From contig JAFMOC010000009.1 of NCBI GenBank assembly GCA_019802505.1, positions 10,251,001 through 10,315,000 on the forward strand: a stretch of 64,000 bases of DNA. Direction: 5' to 3'. This DNA comes from Corydoras sp. C115 (Eukaryota; Chordata; Actinopteri; Siluriformes; Callichthyidae). The stretch's first letter is position 1; each line of letters opens with the position of its first letter. Positions 11,000 to 22,855 of this stretch are shown piece by piece. The notes under the pieces were generated by a model that was given only the letters and a program-made list of their open reading frames with translations, was not told the origin of the DNA and made no database searches. The translations under genes and the position numbers were made by a program.

Positions 11000-11820
11000 A
11001 CCGTGACCGGCTGCAGTGGGTGATGGTGGCGCGTTGCGTGGCGTGGCGTGGCGTGGCGCGGTGGGTGGGTGTGGATCGTTCAGCCTGTCGCAGCGCTCAC
11101 ACAGCGGGGCAGGATTTTGGGGTTTGGGTGACGCTTTTGGTCACGTGTCCTTCACCAGCCGCTCGTCTGCGTCTCCGCTCGAGGCACGGCGTGAGGCACG
11201 CCACCTGCACGGCCGCCACGGACACGCGTGCACCTTTCCACAGCGCCGGCGGGTTCACGCCGGTTCACGGGGTTCGTGTGAGGAGAGGTCGGAGCCCCTC
11301 CTCTTCCTCAGAGACCCGGAGCGGAGCCGATCTTATGGTATATCCCGTTCTCGGGCATCACGGATCTCGCCTCCCGGACGGTGGAAAGGCGGATAAAGGT
11401 AAGAGATCGCAGTCGGGGGGCTGATCGGGGCTCCCGCGTGCTCCCGACGGGCGACTCCTCTCCATCGTCACGCCGTCGTGGCTCTCTCGCGGAGCGGCGG
11501 CGGCGGCGGCGGCGGGGCAGCTCGCACCGAGTCGCCTGCGTGTAAAATGGCGACAGTATAAATGGAGAGCTCAGCCCAAAAAATAGGAATAGTTTAGAAT
11601 TCGGGTCCGGGCTTCGAACCCGAGCTGGAAGCGGAGCGGAGGCGTGTAGGTTCCGAACGCGAGCAGCTCAGCAGGTGAGTGGAAGGAAGGAAGGAAGGAG
11701 AACCGTTTTGCTCTCACTTCGGGTGTGAGTCCCGATTCATCTCCTCTGCCCCCGCGGTCGCGTCCCGGTCGGCGCGAGCGCTCTTCGGTTCAGGACTCAG
11801 ATGTTTATTATGTAGCTTTA
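11000..11820 (+). promoter_or_regulatory. zhx3: CpG island, promoter and non-coding exon 1 of zhx3
   Basis: A strongly GC- and CpG-rich block with GGCGTGGCGTGGCGTGG repeats and a (GCG)n run near 11490-11510. GTATAAATGG near 11557 could be a weak TATA element. A strong donor, CAGCAG|GTGAGTGG, after 11674 fits a non-coding first exon that would splice about 5 kb downstream to the acceptor at 16664, just ahead of the zhx3 coding exon. Open frames here lack recognisable protein and are taken as GC-driven artefacts. Confidence 0.6.
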
Positions 11821-12429
11821 TTTATTATAGTAATGACATCAAAGGGGCTTTATTTTGGTGATTAGAGAAAATCACGGAACTGCTTTTAGAAATCTATTGA
11901 CTTTCCGCCCCGCCGTCAAAACCCGCGCGTGAGTCATTAAAGCACCAAAAGCATTTAACACGCACGCGCTTCTCAATCAATCACGGCTGAGGTCAGTACA
12001 GAATATGGAAAATCAGATAGGAAATTATATTATAAATATATAGCATAAATAATGTTTCTTAATAATATGTACACACACACTTGCGCGCTATACTGCATAT
12101 ATCTAGCTATGCAGGGTTACAATTCCATAATATATATATATATTTATATATGAGAGAGAGAGAGAGAGAGAGAAACAAATGCTGTATGTAAAATATAAAG
12201 GTTACAGTGCAGCCTCCTCTAACTTCTCAAAAAGCAACATAACGGAGATAAATTTATTTTAGGAAAATGTTAAGAATGTATTGGGTGGTGTATTTAAAGA
12301 TTTAAGACCTTAGCTGACTTTTTTGGGGCAGTAAAATTGGTTTTACAAAAACTAAAAAAAGGTTTAAATACACTGTAAAGCAACATTTAAAATGTGTTGT
12401 GAATGTGTTGATGATAATAAATATGTTAT

Positions 12430-12682
<253 letters not shown>

Positions 12683-13474
12683 TAAATTCGGGCAGTAATT
12701 TAATTCCTATTTTCAATACATTTATTTAATATATATTTAAATAAATTATATCCCCTTAATTTTCAAATGATAGTAATTTTCAATATACAATGATTTTACA
12801 ACTATTTGAAATTAAATAGTTTTTTCCCTTTATATATATTGCATACAGTGATTAGATACATTGTACACATAGTTTTTGACACTGGATCCTTTCAGCTGTT
12901 TTTTTTTTTTTATTCTTTTATTATGTTCTTGTTTCTTTGGGATTCTTATAGACACAATTAAAATGGCAGCTGCTGGCTGCTTGTGTAGCAGACTTGTCTA
13001 AGGGCATCAACCCGTCGTCACATTCATTTGGCTTTTCACACTTTGTTTGTAAAATTCACCCTAGTTTATTACATTCTTATTTAGGCTCTTCGTCTGTGTA
13101 AAATATAATCGGAGTAAAGTATGTGTAAAAATGCGGTGCTTGTCTTGGCTTTGTAGATCCATAAAGTTCATCTTGGTTCTCCACCAATAGTCTACTGTTG
13201 TTTTGGGCAAGTTCCCTGTGTGGGAAGAGCCTCTCCTCGTGTCCCACTGGAAGTGTTTTAATGAGGCCAGACATCTCAGCTTTCACCCAGATAATAAACA
13301 CTAAGAGAATATAAACCGCATCGACGGTGCCTCGTTATTACGAACATGATTATGAGAACGATCGCACAGAAGTTCTTAGACATGAGCTTGAGATTCTACT
13401 CGTTAAAATATATTTAGTAAAAAAAAGTGGAAATATAATTTTACTGGTTATTTACTAAATTAAAACATCTCATC

Positions 13475-13790
13475 TAATTACCTTCCACTTAATCCTTTAC
13501 TGGGGTCACATGGGGGAGGGGGGTTCCCCATGCCCATCAAGAGGAGAACGTTGCAGGCGCCAATCCATCACTTGGCACACACTCACTCACACACACTACA
13601 TAGGGGCAGTTTAGAGCAGCCAGTTTACCTCAAATCCATGTCTTTGGACTGTGGGAGAAAAACTGATAACCCAGAGGAAACCCACACAGACACGGGGAGA
13701 ACATGGAAACTCCACCCAAATTGATATTCCAACCTGGATTCCAAATTCTGAAAGGTGAACGTGTTAACCACAATTTCACCGTCCTGCTCA
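13475..13790 (-). mobile_element. Diverged SINE copy
   Basis: Shows TTCCCCATGCCCATCAAGAG, GGCAGTTTAGAGCAGCCAG and a decayed head (ACAATTTCACCGTCCTGC). It is clearly older than the full-length copies. Confidence 0.8.
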
Positions 13791-15475
13791 ATTTACTAAA
13801 TGATTTATAATTAAAAAAAAAGAAAAAAAGGGACATGTCCAGCCTTCCAGTCAAGACCGCAATGATGTCAGTTCTTAGAAGCTTGAACCCAAATTGTTGG
13901 AAAATTGTGGGTCTGGAAATAGAATAGCCTGACACATGGCATCCAGGTAAGACCACGACAGCGGACACATCTCACAGGATAATGACCTCCTGTCACGCTG
14001 CACACGATGGTTAGAAATATCTAAAAAAAAAAAAAAAAAAAAAAGATGACAAGTTCAGGGCTTCATCCTGAGCTCAAGAATGCATACTTGGATCTGCTGC
14101 TAACATCTTGGTGCCAGATTCTTTATGGCACCTTTGGATCTCCTGTAGAGACCATGCTTCTTTACTGTTATTCTGTATTTAAAATGTATTAAGCATCATA
14201 ATGATGTATTTTCATAGTGTATACATTGAGCTTTATTAAAGTAACTTTATCCTAATGTGTGTAGTTACATTAAATACATTTAGAGTTTTAAATTGTTGTC
14301 AATAGTTGCCATATGTTTGTTTTTTTGCTTTCTTTTTCCTCGGAAACCATTTTTAAAACGTTGGTCCTCTGAGATGTCTCAGAGTTTTTCGAGTAAACAA
14401 GGCAAACTATGCACAGTATAGTGTGAGGACGCTGGCATTCGCTGAAACCTGGCTCTTGTCTGTGGTTACAGCGTCTGCCATTTTAGGTTGGGTAGTACAG
14501 CTCATTACCATCATCCTGAATACATATTACCGAATCATATGTGACGTGCAGCACAAGGAAGCAATTCATTCTGGCTGAAAACACAAACTTGTGGAAAAAC
14601 TGCTGTGTGTCTCAACAAGGTGTATTTAGTCTGGGTGGAGTGGGGAAGTGGGGGTGATTACTTGGCTAATATACTGTATATAGACAAACAGAATGAATCT
14701 TGGGTATGTGGGATATTCACAGAACTGACTTTTTTGCTACAGAAATGAGAACTATGTAAAACGCTAAAGTCCCAGATGTACGGTTTCTGTGATGCCTATT
14801 CCTGTAGTTTAGGGAACAGAAGACTTGGTCTCCTAAGTGCGTGGTGGGCAAAGTAAGGGATACAGGTTGCTATGGCAATGTTAACACATGAGTGCCAGAG
14901 CAGCCTGGCCTTCCAGCAGCCTGTACAGCTGAGACTGGGGTAAAGAGGGGGGGCAAGTTGGGTATAGCTAATGGCACGCGCTGGTGGACATACGTAAAAT
15001 TTACGGCATTCTATGCATCAGCAAGGGGCATCAAAGTCTGTTGGCATTTTAATAATGAGCGACATCCTGCCAGGAGTTGTGGTAGACGTTGTGGTAAAAC
15101 TTTGTATTTGCATAATTGATATAATTTCTTGAATGTCATGTTTGAATCTCACCAAAGACACAAAACCTGTTTTATACCACGCAACGCGAGATTATGACAT
15201 GTTGTCACATGCTCTCAACCTGGCACTAGTATCCAGGCATACAGGAAATGTAACAAAGGCATGCTAGTGCCCGAGTACTCGAGAGCCTATGGTTTACAGC
15301 CTGGTATCACATTTCTCTTGTAAATGGCGACGTGATTATGGAGAAGCACGTTGGGTGAAACTTAACCACGCACAAAGAGAGAAACACAACTAGAAACAGC
15401 GCTTCTATGGTATCAGTGAAGTGAAGCTGTGTACTTATGGGGTGTTATTTTCTTAGTATGCTTTTAAATTAGCTA

Positions 15476-15481
<6 letters not shown>

Positions 15482-15541
<60 letters not shown>
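15482..15541. repeat. (TA)n microsatellite
   Basis: About 60 bp of uninterrupted TA. Confidence 0.95.
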
Positions 15542-15545
<4 letters not shown>

Positions 15546-15899
15546 GTTAGTTTTATGATTTGACAGTAAACACTAAATGTAACAGTATCTATATCTATAC
15601 AGTAATTTGCAGTAAATTATATAATTATATGTTTATATGTAGATAGATAATAACAACATGTATTTTCACTAGAAAAAATAAAATCCGATGGCATCACTGC
15701 ATGAAACTGCATATCATTCCGTCCCTCTGCAGCCCTATTAGCCAAGATGTGATTAAGGGGGTGACAGTGGCATAAGGTCTCATTGTCCTCTCATGCTGTT
15801 CATCTCTTTACAAATTTGGGCATAAAATGGCAAAGTTATAATGAGGCAAATTTTAAAAAAATGAGGGTTCTGAGGTGAAGTACTCATGACCAAGTACAG

Positions 15900-15900
<1 letters not shown>

Positions 15901-15968
<68 letters not shown>

Positions 15969-15990
15969 GAGAGAGAGAGAGAGGGAGAGT
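15901..15990. repeat. (TA)n then (GA)n microsatellite
   Basis: About 64 bp of TA followed by GA units. A SINE-like head scrap, GATGGCATAGCACGTGTGCC, follows. Confidence 0.9.
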
Positions 15991-16789
15991 GAGTGAGAGC
16001 GCACAGGATGGCATAGCACGTGTGCCTCTCCGTGCTGGGGATAAAGGTTTCTGGTTTTCAGGTTGAACCTGTATAAAGTCATATTATGAAATAAAACTTC
16101 TAAGTTAGTTTATAAATAAAGAAAGTATTTATTGTAAAGCAGAGCAGTATAAGGAAGAAAAGCATTTTCTTTGAGAGTGTTGGGAAACGCAGAGTGCCTT
16201 TTGGTTGGAACCAGGAAACGCAGGTTTTTGTTCCATGATCATAAACTAGGTATTTGGTTGAGTGTCAAAATAGCGACCATTACAAGACATTTATTTGATT
16301 CCTAAAACAGAACGGGCTGAAAAATGTGAACCGCAGATGAACCCTGTCCTGAAAAGACCTTGAATTGCCAGAAGTATAGCATGTGTGAGAGTGAGTTTGA
16401 ACCAGATATAGTTACAGGAGATGTGCAACCTAATGGCAACAATTCAGCAGGGTTTACGAATGATAACAGGAATTTGTGCGATAATATACATGAATGACAT
16501 ATCCGAGTGAACACAGGTGATGCACAGTCAACATAGAAAGAGTCGCTTTATTTTCTTTTCATTTTATCAAATTCAGATTCCCAATTCTGATGCCTTTCCC
16601 CCAATAACCTTCTGAAATAGATTTCTATTGGTGTTTGGTTCATTTCTTTTATTTTTGCCCACAGACTCCCAGACCTTCATCACTCTTCTCTACAATGGCG
16701 TAAGCTGAAGCAACTCATATCATGTCGGACTCTCACTGACCTTCAGTACATGGTGAATGCTCCTTATAAACCTACACAACTCTATCAAT

Positions 16790-18661
16790 ATGGCCAGCAA
16801 GAGGAAGTCCTCGATACCATGCATGATTCCTGCGAAGACCAAGACCCAGCGAGAGGAGTTCGTGGTGGGGTGCTTACCGGACTTCCTGCCCACGATACCC
16901 GAAGATCGAATTCTGAACAGCTTCGGTGAAAAGGAGAGTGAAAGACACAAGACTTCGAACCATTCATGTGACCGAGGGATACACAGCTGCCCACCCTGTA
17001 GCTTTAAAACAACAGATATAACCTTTTTTCTTCATCATTTGGACACGTGTCATACAAACTTCCAAAGCCAGCCGCTATATTGCTGCCTGAATTGCAAGGT
17101 TTCCTTAGGAAAGTTTGAGGACCTGGCACTGCATAATGCAAAGACACATCCACACCTGCACATGGAAGGGAATTCTGCCAAATCGTTACAGTCGTTACAG
17201 GTTACTAAGAAAGATGGAGTTTTAAGAGTGGAACAGATCTTGTTTACAGAAAAGGAGGATTTGAGTCAAACTGGAGTCTCGATTATCAAAATGCCTATAA
17301 TGAAAATGAAGGTCAACGGGGAGCAAAAGGATGGTTTCCACGTGGTAGGGAATGGTACTGCACATAAGCACGTTCTCCCTGGAACGACCCAGGTCGTCAC
17401 TGGTACGGTTTCCTTCCCAATGCAGAAAATCCCAAATGCCTATACCATACCAGCTCAGAACAAGAGACCTGTTTGGAACTTTACTCCTCGCTCTTTGGAT
17501 TCCAACAATGATCTCCCGAAAGTAATGATCCCTCTAAGTAGCATCCCCACATATGACCCTGCCATGGATCTAAGCAGCTTCCTCAAGGCTTCTTTCGGGA
17601 AGTTTCCATACCCTACCAAAGCGGAGCTCTGCTACCTGACGGTCGTGTCCGGTTTCCCAGAGGAGCAGATCAAACTCTGGTTCGCGGCTCAAAGGTTGAA
17701 GCAGGGTATCAGCTGGTCTCCGGAGGAAATCGAGGACACCCGAAAGAAGATGTTTAACACGGTGTTTCAAGCCACAACGAGGCTGTTGCCGAAAAAATCC
17801 AATCAGCAGGTCTCCGGGCAATGTGTCGTCCTCCAGCCGTCCGCTGTGGTCTCTGGTTATATACCACAGATGATGAAGGGCAATGTGATGGGTTTGAAAA
17901 AACGCTCGGCTCCTCTGAAACCACAGGGCAATGGGCAACAAGGGACAGCCATCAAAGAGACGGAGGGGTTGTGCTTGGATAAGACTGACGTTGTGAACCA
18001 AGCAAATGACAGTAGAGCCGACGAAGAAAACAAACTCTGCAGCTCCAGTGGAAAACAAGCCAGTGAATATCATGATGCAAACGTAATAAATAAAAAAAAA
18101 TATGATAGTGTTGTCAATAACAAACCAGACTGCACCAGCAAAGCCACCTCACACTTTGACGGGGATGAGACCCACTCCACCAGCAGCAAATCCAACAATG
18201 GCACTGTTTACAGTAACACCAGCAGCAGTATTACTTGCACTAAAAATGAGGTCATTGTTACTGCAACCAGCAAAGACGCAGATGAATGTTTGCCCGTCCC
18301 AGGTGTTCAGACCTCGAGTTTGTCGGACACGTTGCTTTGTGGGAGCAAATCACCTGAGGAGCTCCAGAGCTCGACGCAAAGAATTGTACACTGTTCAGTT
18401 TCAAAAGACAAGAACTCTATGACCGAAACAGTAGACACACAGCCAATGACAGAACAGTTTCCTGGTTCCACACTCCCAGCTGTTCAGGACAATACTGATC
18501 AGCCTTTCAATAAGTTTGTTGCGGCTCAAGCTCAAGAACGTTGCCCTAAGGCATTTCCAGGAATTTCTCAGGTCCTGGCAGCAGACTTGCCACATGACAA
18601 TTCCATCCACTACAAAGACCATGAAGCCCGATGCCTTAAACCCTCACCCACGGCCATCTAA
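16790..18661 (+). CDS. zhx3: ZHX3, zinc fingers and homeoboxes protein (short form, one coding exon)
   Basis: A single uninterrupted coding exon of 623 codons. The start is the ATG of MASKRKSS, the conserved ZHX3 N-terminus; an in-frame ATG 33 nt upstream at 16757 and a short upstream ORF are less likely starts. A good acceptor (TTGCCCACAG) ends at 16664. Two C2H2-type fingers lie near residues 67-90 (CPPC...H..H) and 98-124 (CLNC...H...H). One homeodomain, about residues 262-320, carries KFPYPTKAELCYLTVV and LWFAAQRLKQGISWSPEEI, nearly identical to the first homeodomain of vertebrate ZHX3. The rest is Ser/Thr/Asn-rich and low complexity. Human ZHX3 is about 956 aa with several more homeodomains; none is visible here before or shortly after the TAA. 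Family role: nuclear repressor that dimerises and binds NF-YA through homeodomain 1. It is convergent with top1. Confidence 0.9.
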   Translation: MASKRKSSIPCMIPAKTKTQREEFVVGCLPDFLPTIPEDRILNSFGEKESERHKTSNHSCDRGIHSCPPCSFKTTDITFFLHHLDTCHTNFQSQPLYCCLNCKVSLGKFEDLALHNAKTHPHLHMEGNSAKSLQSLQVTKKDGVLRVEQILFTEKEDLSQTGVSIIKMPIMKMKVNGEQKDGFHVVGNGTAHKHVLPGTTQVVTGTVSFPMQKIPNAYTIPAQNKRPVWNFTPRSLDSNNDLPKVMIPLSSIPTYDPAMDLSSFLKASFGKFPYPTKAELCYLTVVSGFPEEQIKLWFAAQRLKQGISWSPEEIEDTRKKMFNTVFQATTRLLPKKSNQQVSGQCVVLQPSAVVSGYIPQMMKGNVMGLKKRSAPLKPQGNGQQGTAIKETEGLCLDKTDVVNQANDSRADEENKLCSSSGKQASEYHDANVINKKKYDSVVNNKPDCTSKATSHFDGDETHSTSSKSNNGTVYSNTSSSITCTKNEVIVTATSKDADECLPVPGVQTSSLSDTLLCGSKSPEELQSSTQRIVHCSVSKDKNSMTETVDTQPMTEQFPGSTLPAVQDNTDQPFNKFVAAQAQERCPKAFPGISQVLAADLPHDNSIHYKDHEARCLKPSPTAI

Positions 18662-18992
18662 GACTAAAATAAGAATTGAGATTGAGTTCACTTCCCCAAT
18701 GTGGTGGAGGCAGGGGGAACAAAAGGGATGCCATAGTTTTTAGACTGCAGAAGGGCTTAAGATCCCAAAGGTGGACCACGTGATTATCAAGAATTTGAAT
18801 GAAGCTGGATGAAAAGCCTTTCTGGAGTTCAAAAGAACCTTGTTATCAGAATGGACCTTTGACCGTGTACCGGTGCAAGAGACGAATATATCAGGCCCAT
18901 ATCGCATAGACACGATCCCTCAGCTTGAACAGAGTACAAGCTGGATATTTTCAAGCAATGTGTCTTACAGACACTCCGTTTGTGTGATCGCA

Positions 18993-18998
18993 AATAAA
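18993..18998 (+). terminator. zhx3: Candidate poly(A) signal of zhx3
   Basis: AATAAA lies 332 nt after the zhx3 stop codon. A second AATAAA is at 19420-19425. Either could end the transcript. Confidence 0.5.
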
Positions 18999-19429
18999 GC
19001 TTAACAGGGAAAAAGGACACTATTGTGAAAACCACCAGCAAAAGAATTTATCACTAAAGACAAATAATGAGCAGTTTTTATAAATGTACTCCTGTCGTAT
19101 TCCCATGTGTCATTTTCTCCCACTGCTGTTAGAACGGACTCGCACCTACTGTGTCTACTACTTCTTCTCACCAGTCGGGCTGCAGGGATTCTGCTGCAGA
19201 AAAAAAGAGCCTCGTCCTGCTCCAGATGTTTCCCACAGCTGGCACCTTGCACAGTCTGTTGAGGGCATAGTAGTTGCAGTGACAAATTCCACATAGGGTC
19301 TCTATTTCCTCTCACATACTGATATATAGACGGGAGTCTAGGGGAAGTGGAACACACTACACGGCTGGAGGTTCTGTTCTGTTAAAGCAGCCATCATTAC
19401 GGAGTTGCTTTACTGAAACAATAAAACAT

Positions 19430-19645
19430 ATTCCATCCATCCGTTTTCTTCCACTTAATCATATATATATATATATGGGCAAATTAACGCAATCAATTTC
19501 AGTTTTTGGACTGTGGAAGGAAACCGGAGAACCCGGACGAAAACCACACGGACACGGGGAGAACATGGAAACTCCATCCAGATTGTGATTTGAACCCCAA
19601 TGCTGAGAGAAGAACATGCTGACCACTGCACCACCGTTCCGCCAG
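19430..19645 (-). mobile_element. Partial SINE with TA expansion
   Basis: Tail CCATCCATCC at left and decayed head CCACCGTTCCGCC at right. The middle is deleted and replaced by a short (TA)n. Confidence 0.8.
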
Positions 19646-20168
19646 ATTAAACATACTTTTCATTTGAATTAATAAGCTAGATGTCCAGATACTTTCTGCC
19701 ATATAGTTTCATTTTTCTAAAAAATAAAGTAGCTGAGCACCCATGAGACGCGGTGGAGTCACCTCATCCCGTTGCATTGTGTTAAAGCAGTTTATATGTG
19801 CAGCTGGATCTGTTACCTCTCAGTCTTTTCATCAGCGGTTCTGATGGGGATTCTTACGTTCTCGCTGTCGTGATGTTTGTATGCAGATGAGTCAGAAATG
19901 ACATTAATGCCTTAAATGTCAGCCTTTTTCCTTCGCGTCTGATGTCCGTCTGATTCCGTCTGCTTCGGTGCAACCGTGCTGTAAATACAGGGGTGAATGA
20001 AAATTTCAGGAAACTTGCTGCTACTTGTTTTCAGTACATTCAGCTGATCTTTTTAAAGAAAACAATGTTTATAGTGTGAAAAGATTACCACGAGAAAGCA
20101 AGCGGAACTTTTGAAGAATAATTAAAAAGGACAGTAAAAAACATAAATCAAGGTGAAGAAGGAGGTTC

Positions 20169-20352
20169 TCACATCCAGTCGAAAGTGAAATGATGAACTG
20201 GATCATCTCTCAGTTTTAGTTTCTCTAAAGTCAGATGATAAGCATTTATTGTCTGCAGTAATTCATCCAGTTGGCTCTGAAAATTATACAAATTCTCTTT
20301 TCGTGTCCTCAAGCCAACAACACGTCTGGAAGTGAAATCACAGTCACCATAC
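20169..20352 (-). CDS. Orphan candidate terminal exon, unknown protein
   Basis: On the minus strand a pyrimidine-rich acceptor (TTAAATGTTATCCAG) is followed by a 61-codon open frame ending in TGA. The peptide looks like a real amphipathic helix: LRTRKENLYNFQSQLDELLQ, then NAYHLTLEKLKLRDD. I do not recognise the family. No partner exons with matching frame were identified between here and the top1 stop at 23855, though a weak acceptor-led frame near 23220 and a possible donor near 21111 exist. It could be the last exon of a small gene, a decayed exon left after loss of a neighbour, or chance. Confidence 0.25.
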
Positions 20353-21739
20353 CTGGATAACATTTAAGGAAATATACAGTTAAACAGTTTAATCATGCTG
20401 CAGAGCTGATTTTAAGTTTCTTAATTTTGAATTAGATCAGAACAAAACTAATATGTTTTACTAGTACATATTGTGATGCATCCTGGAACACCTCTGATTA
20501 ATTACCATGCCTTTCAGAGGTGCACGGTCAGTAGTACTGTTGCCTCAGCTCTAAAAGTTTGAGTTTAATTCTGGGTCACAAATTCTAAATACAGTTCATT
20601 GCCAAACACATGTGGACAACAATATTAATATATTAAGTATTATAATCACTCATGAATGTGGGTGCCAATAATAAGATTTCCTTATCAACAAAGGTTGCCA
20701 AAACTAGTACAATCCCTAAAAAACAACATTTGCTTAAACTATTATGTCCCTCTATAGCGAGAAGTGAATGCTCCTGCCAGTTTTTGGTCATAGGATTTCC
20801 TCATTATACTCATATGTTGCTTGATAGAAATAACGGTCGCTACGACTACTGTATCCCTCCACGTCAACAGGAATCTGTGCTGTTTTCAGATTTTGGTCGT
20901 AGGCTTTCCTCATCAGTTCATTGAAACTTTCACAAACTGTAAGTGAAATTTGACACACAAAGGTTGCTAGTTAATATTTAAGTGCAGGTTGCAAAATTTA
21001 CAGTAAATATTCATAATACTAAAGCGAGTAAACACTTCCAGTTATGTGAAAACTTAAAAAGGCTTTTATTTCTGTTTCAGTCCCTGTGCACAAAAGTGAA
21101 AACCATTACCTGGAATGAATGAATGTTTGAATAAGGTTTTTTGGCTGCCTGCACCGAGCTCAGCCCCACCGTCGACCTTTTAAAGAAATCGCAATGGCAA
21201 TTTTAGATAAAAGCGTCGGTGGCACGGTGAACATTATCTCTTAGGAAAAAAAAGTTTAGTGAAGAAGTGAGACTTTCAGGTCAAGAGGCTCTTTTCGTGT
21301 GGAGGTTGAATGTTCTTCCATGTAGCGCTTTGAGTTTCTCCCAAAAATAGACTTTAGCACCAAACCCCTCAAAATGTTGGTAAAAACGTTTTCGAGTTAA
21401 TGGAGGCCTTAACTATGATGCCTACGGTTATGAGCCGAGTTTAATGTATTTACAGACTTCTTGGAGAATGATGTTGGTTTTATAGACATTTTCAAGTTTT
21501 GGGGGGGGGGGACCTTGTGACCATCGTATGGTGCTTTTTGTTTTTGTGTTCCATCAGTGAACAGAACAATGCAACGAACATGCTGTGTTTTAGATCCTGT
21601 TGATTTTACTTGTCATAGATCCACATTGTAATGTTACTTTTTATTCATTAAAGTTTTCTTTCAGAACTTCAGGTCTACAGTGTCTGTGCACAAAGAGGAA
21701 TCGGTCCTCCACATTCAGCTCATCCATGCAGTGAAACAC

Positions 21740-21885
21740 ACTGAGTGGAGTGTACATGGCAATTGGGCTTAGGTGCCTTGCCCCAGGACACTTAAGCCAT
21801 AGGACTTGATGGAAGCAGGAATCAAACCGGGGACCTTCAGGTCACAAGGCTGCTTCCTTAACTACAATCCTGCGACTGCCTCTCT
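21740..21885 (-). mobile_element. Second tRNA-like SINE family, fragment
   Basis: Read on the minus strand it begins with a GGCAGTCGCAGGATTGTAGT-type head, then AAGGAAGCAGCCTTGTGACC and a B-box-like GGTTTGATTCC. The body contains the mirror of GGTGCCTTGCCCCAGGACAC. Related pieces occur at 28.3, 37.5, 43.4 and 49.2 kb. Confidence 0.65.
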
Positions 21886-21925
21886 GCTTTCATAACTCTA
21901 AATAATACAAATATATAATTAACAC

Positions 21926-22255
21926 GCGGCACGGTAGCACGTTCGTCTCTCAGCACTAGGGATTCCCAGTTCGAATCCCCATCTGGGTGGAGTTTCCATG
22001 TTCTCCCCGTGTCGGCTTGGGTTTCCTCTGGGTTCTCCGGTTTCCTTCCACAGTCCAAAAACATGGAACAAGTCAATTGAGTTCTCCAAATTGCCCCATA
22101 TAGAGTGTGTATGCATGCGTGTCTGTGTGTGCCCAGCGATAGATTGGCACCCTGTCCTGGGTGTATCTGCCCAGCGCCCAAAACGTGCCCTGGATGGGCA
22201 TGGGGAACCCCACCGCAACCCTAATAGGATAAAGCAGAAGATAATGAATGAAAGA
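21926..22255 (+). mobile_element. tRNA-derived SINE with 13-bp target-site duplication
   Basis: Bounded by ATATAATTAACAC at 21913-21925 and 22256-22268. The head has a small deletion (GGCACGGTAGCACG, missing the A-box region), so this copy is probably unable to drive Pol III transcription. Confidence 0.92.
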
Positions 22256-22849
22256 ATATAATTAACACAAATAATCCATTAATTTCTCTACAGACATTAA
22301 CGGTGAGGGACTCTCAAGACCAGGGTAGGTGACGTTAACATGGTGCCTATATTATCCAAATTTGTCAAACCAAAGCTTTGTCAGTGTGTTTAAGGCCCAT
22401 ATTTTTACTAGGAAAATAAAAGGCCCAGAACAGCTGTACAGTGAAACCACCGTTTTGTCCACTTAACAACTCATTATTTTAATTGTCTGACAACCACGTG
22501 AAGGTTTCCCCTCAGTAATTACAGAAACTGATTTTCTCTGCAGACACAGCCTTAACGTTCCAGTTCCTCCTGTGAGTCCAACACATTTACTGATGACTGA
22601 TGTATATGAACCTTAGAACTCATGAGGTCCATTTCCAAAGTAGGACCAGAGAATTTAACAAGACTGAGATTCACATGTATTTTTTTTATACAAAGTGCCT
22701 GTAAAGAGATTGAGACAATTAGTATAATAAAGGATTTGGTTCATTTTTGTTAATGGTAAAAACATGGACCTGGGGAAGAACATACTACACCAGTCGAACA
22801 TTTGTGGACAAAATTTCAGTTCCCATGCAGTAGTAGTTTTGTAGGCTTT

Positions 22850-22855
22850 TTTATT
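22850..22855 (-). terminator. top1: Possible poly(A) signal of top1
   Basis: TTTATT on the plus strand is AATAAA on the gene strand, about 1 kb past the stop codon. It is a candidate only. The 22.3-23.85 kb stretch holds no other gene I can support and is probably mostly top1 3' UTR. Confidence 0.35.

Noticed and set aside
11016..11424. 126- and 134-codon ORFs in the zhx3 CpG island
   Set aside because: GC-rich promoter DNA gives open frames by chance. The peptides are Arg/Ser-rich without domain signals.
13077..13301. 74-codon minus-strand ORF
   Set aside because: No splice sites, domain or conservation clue; it lies inside the presumed zhx3 intron.
17570..18073. 167-codon minus-strand ORF
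   Set aside because: Antisense shadow of the zhx3 coding exon.
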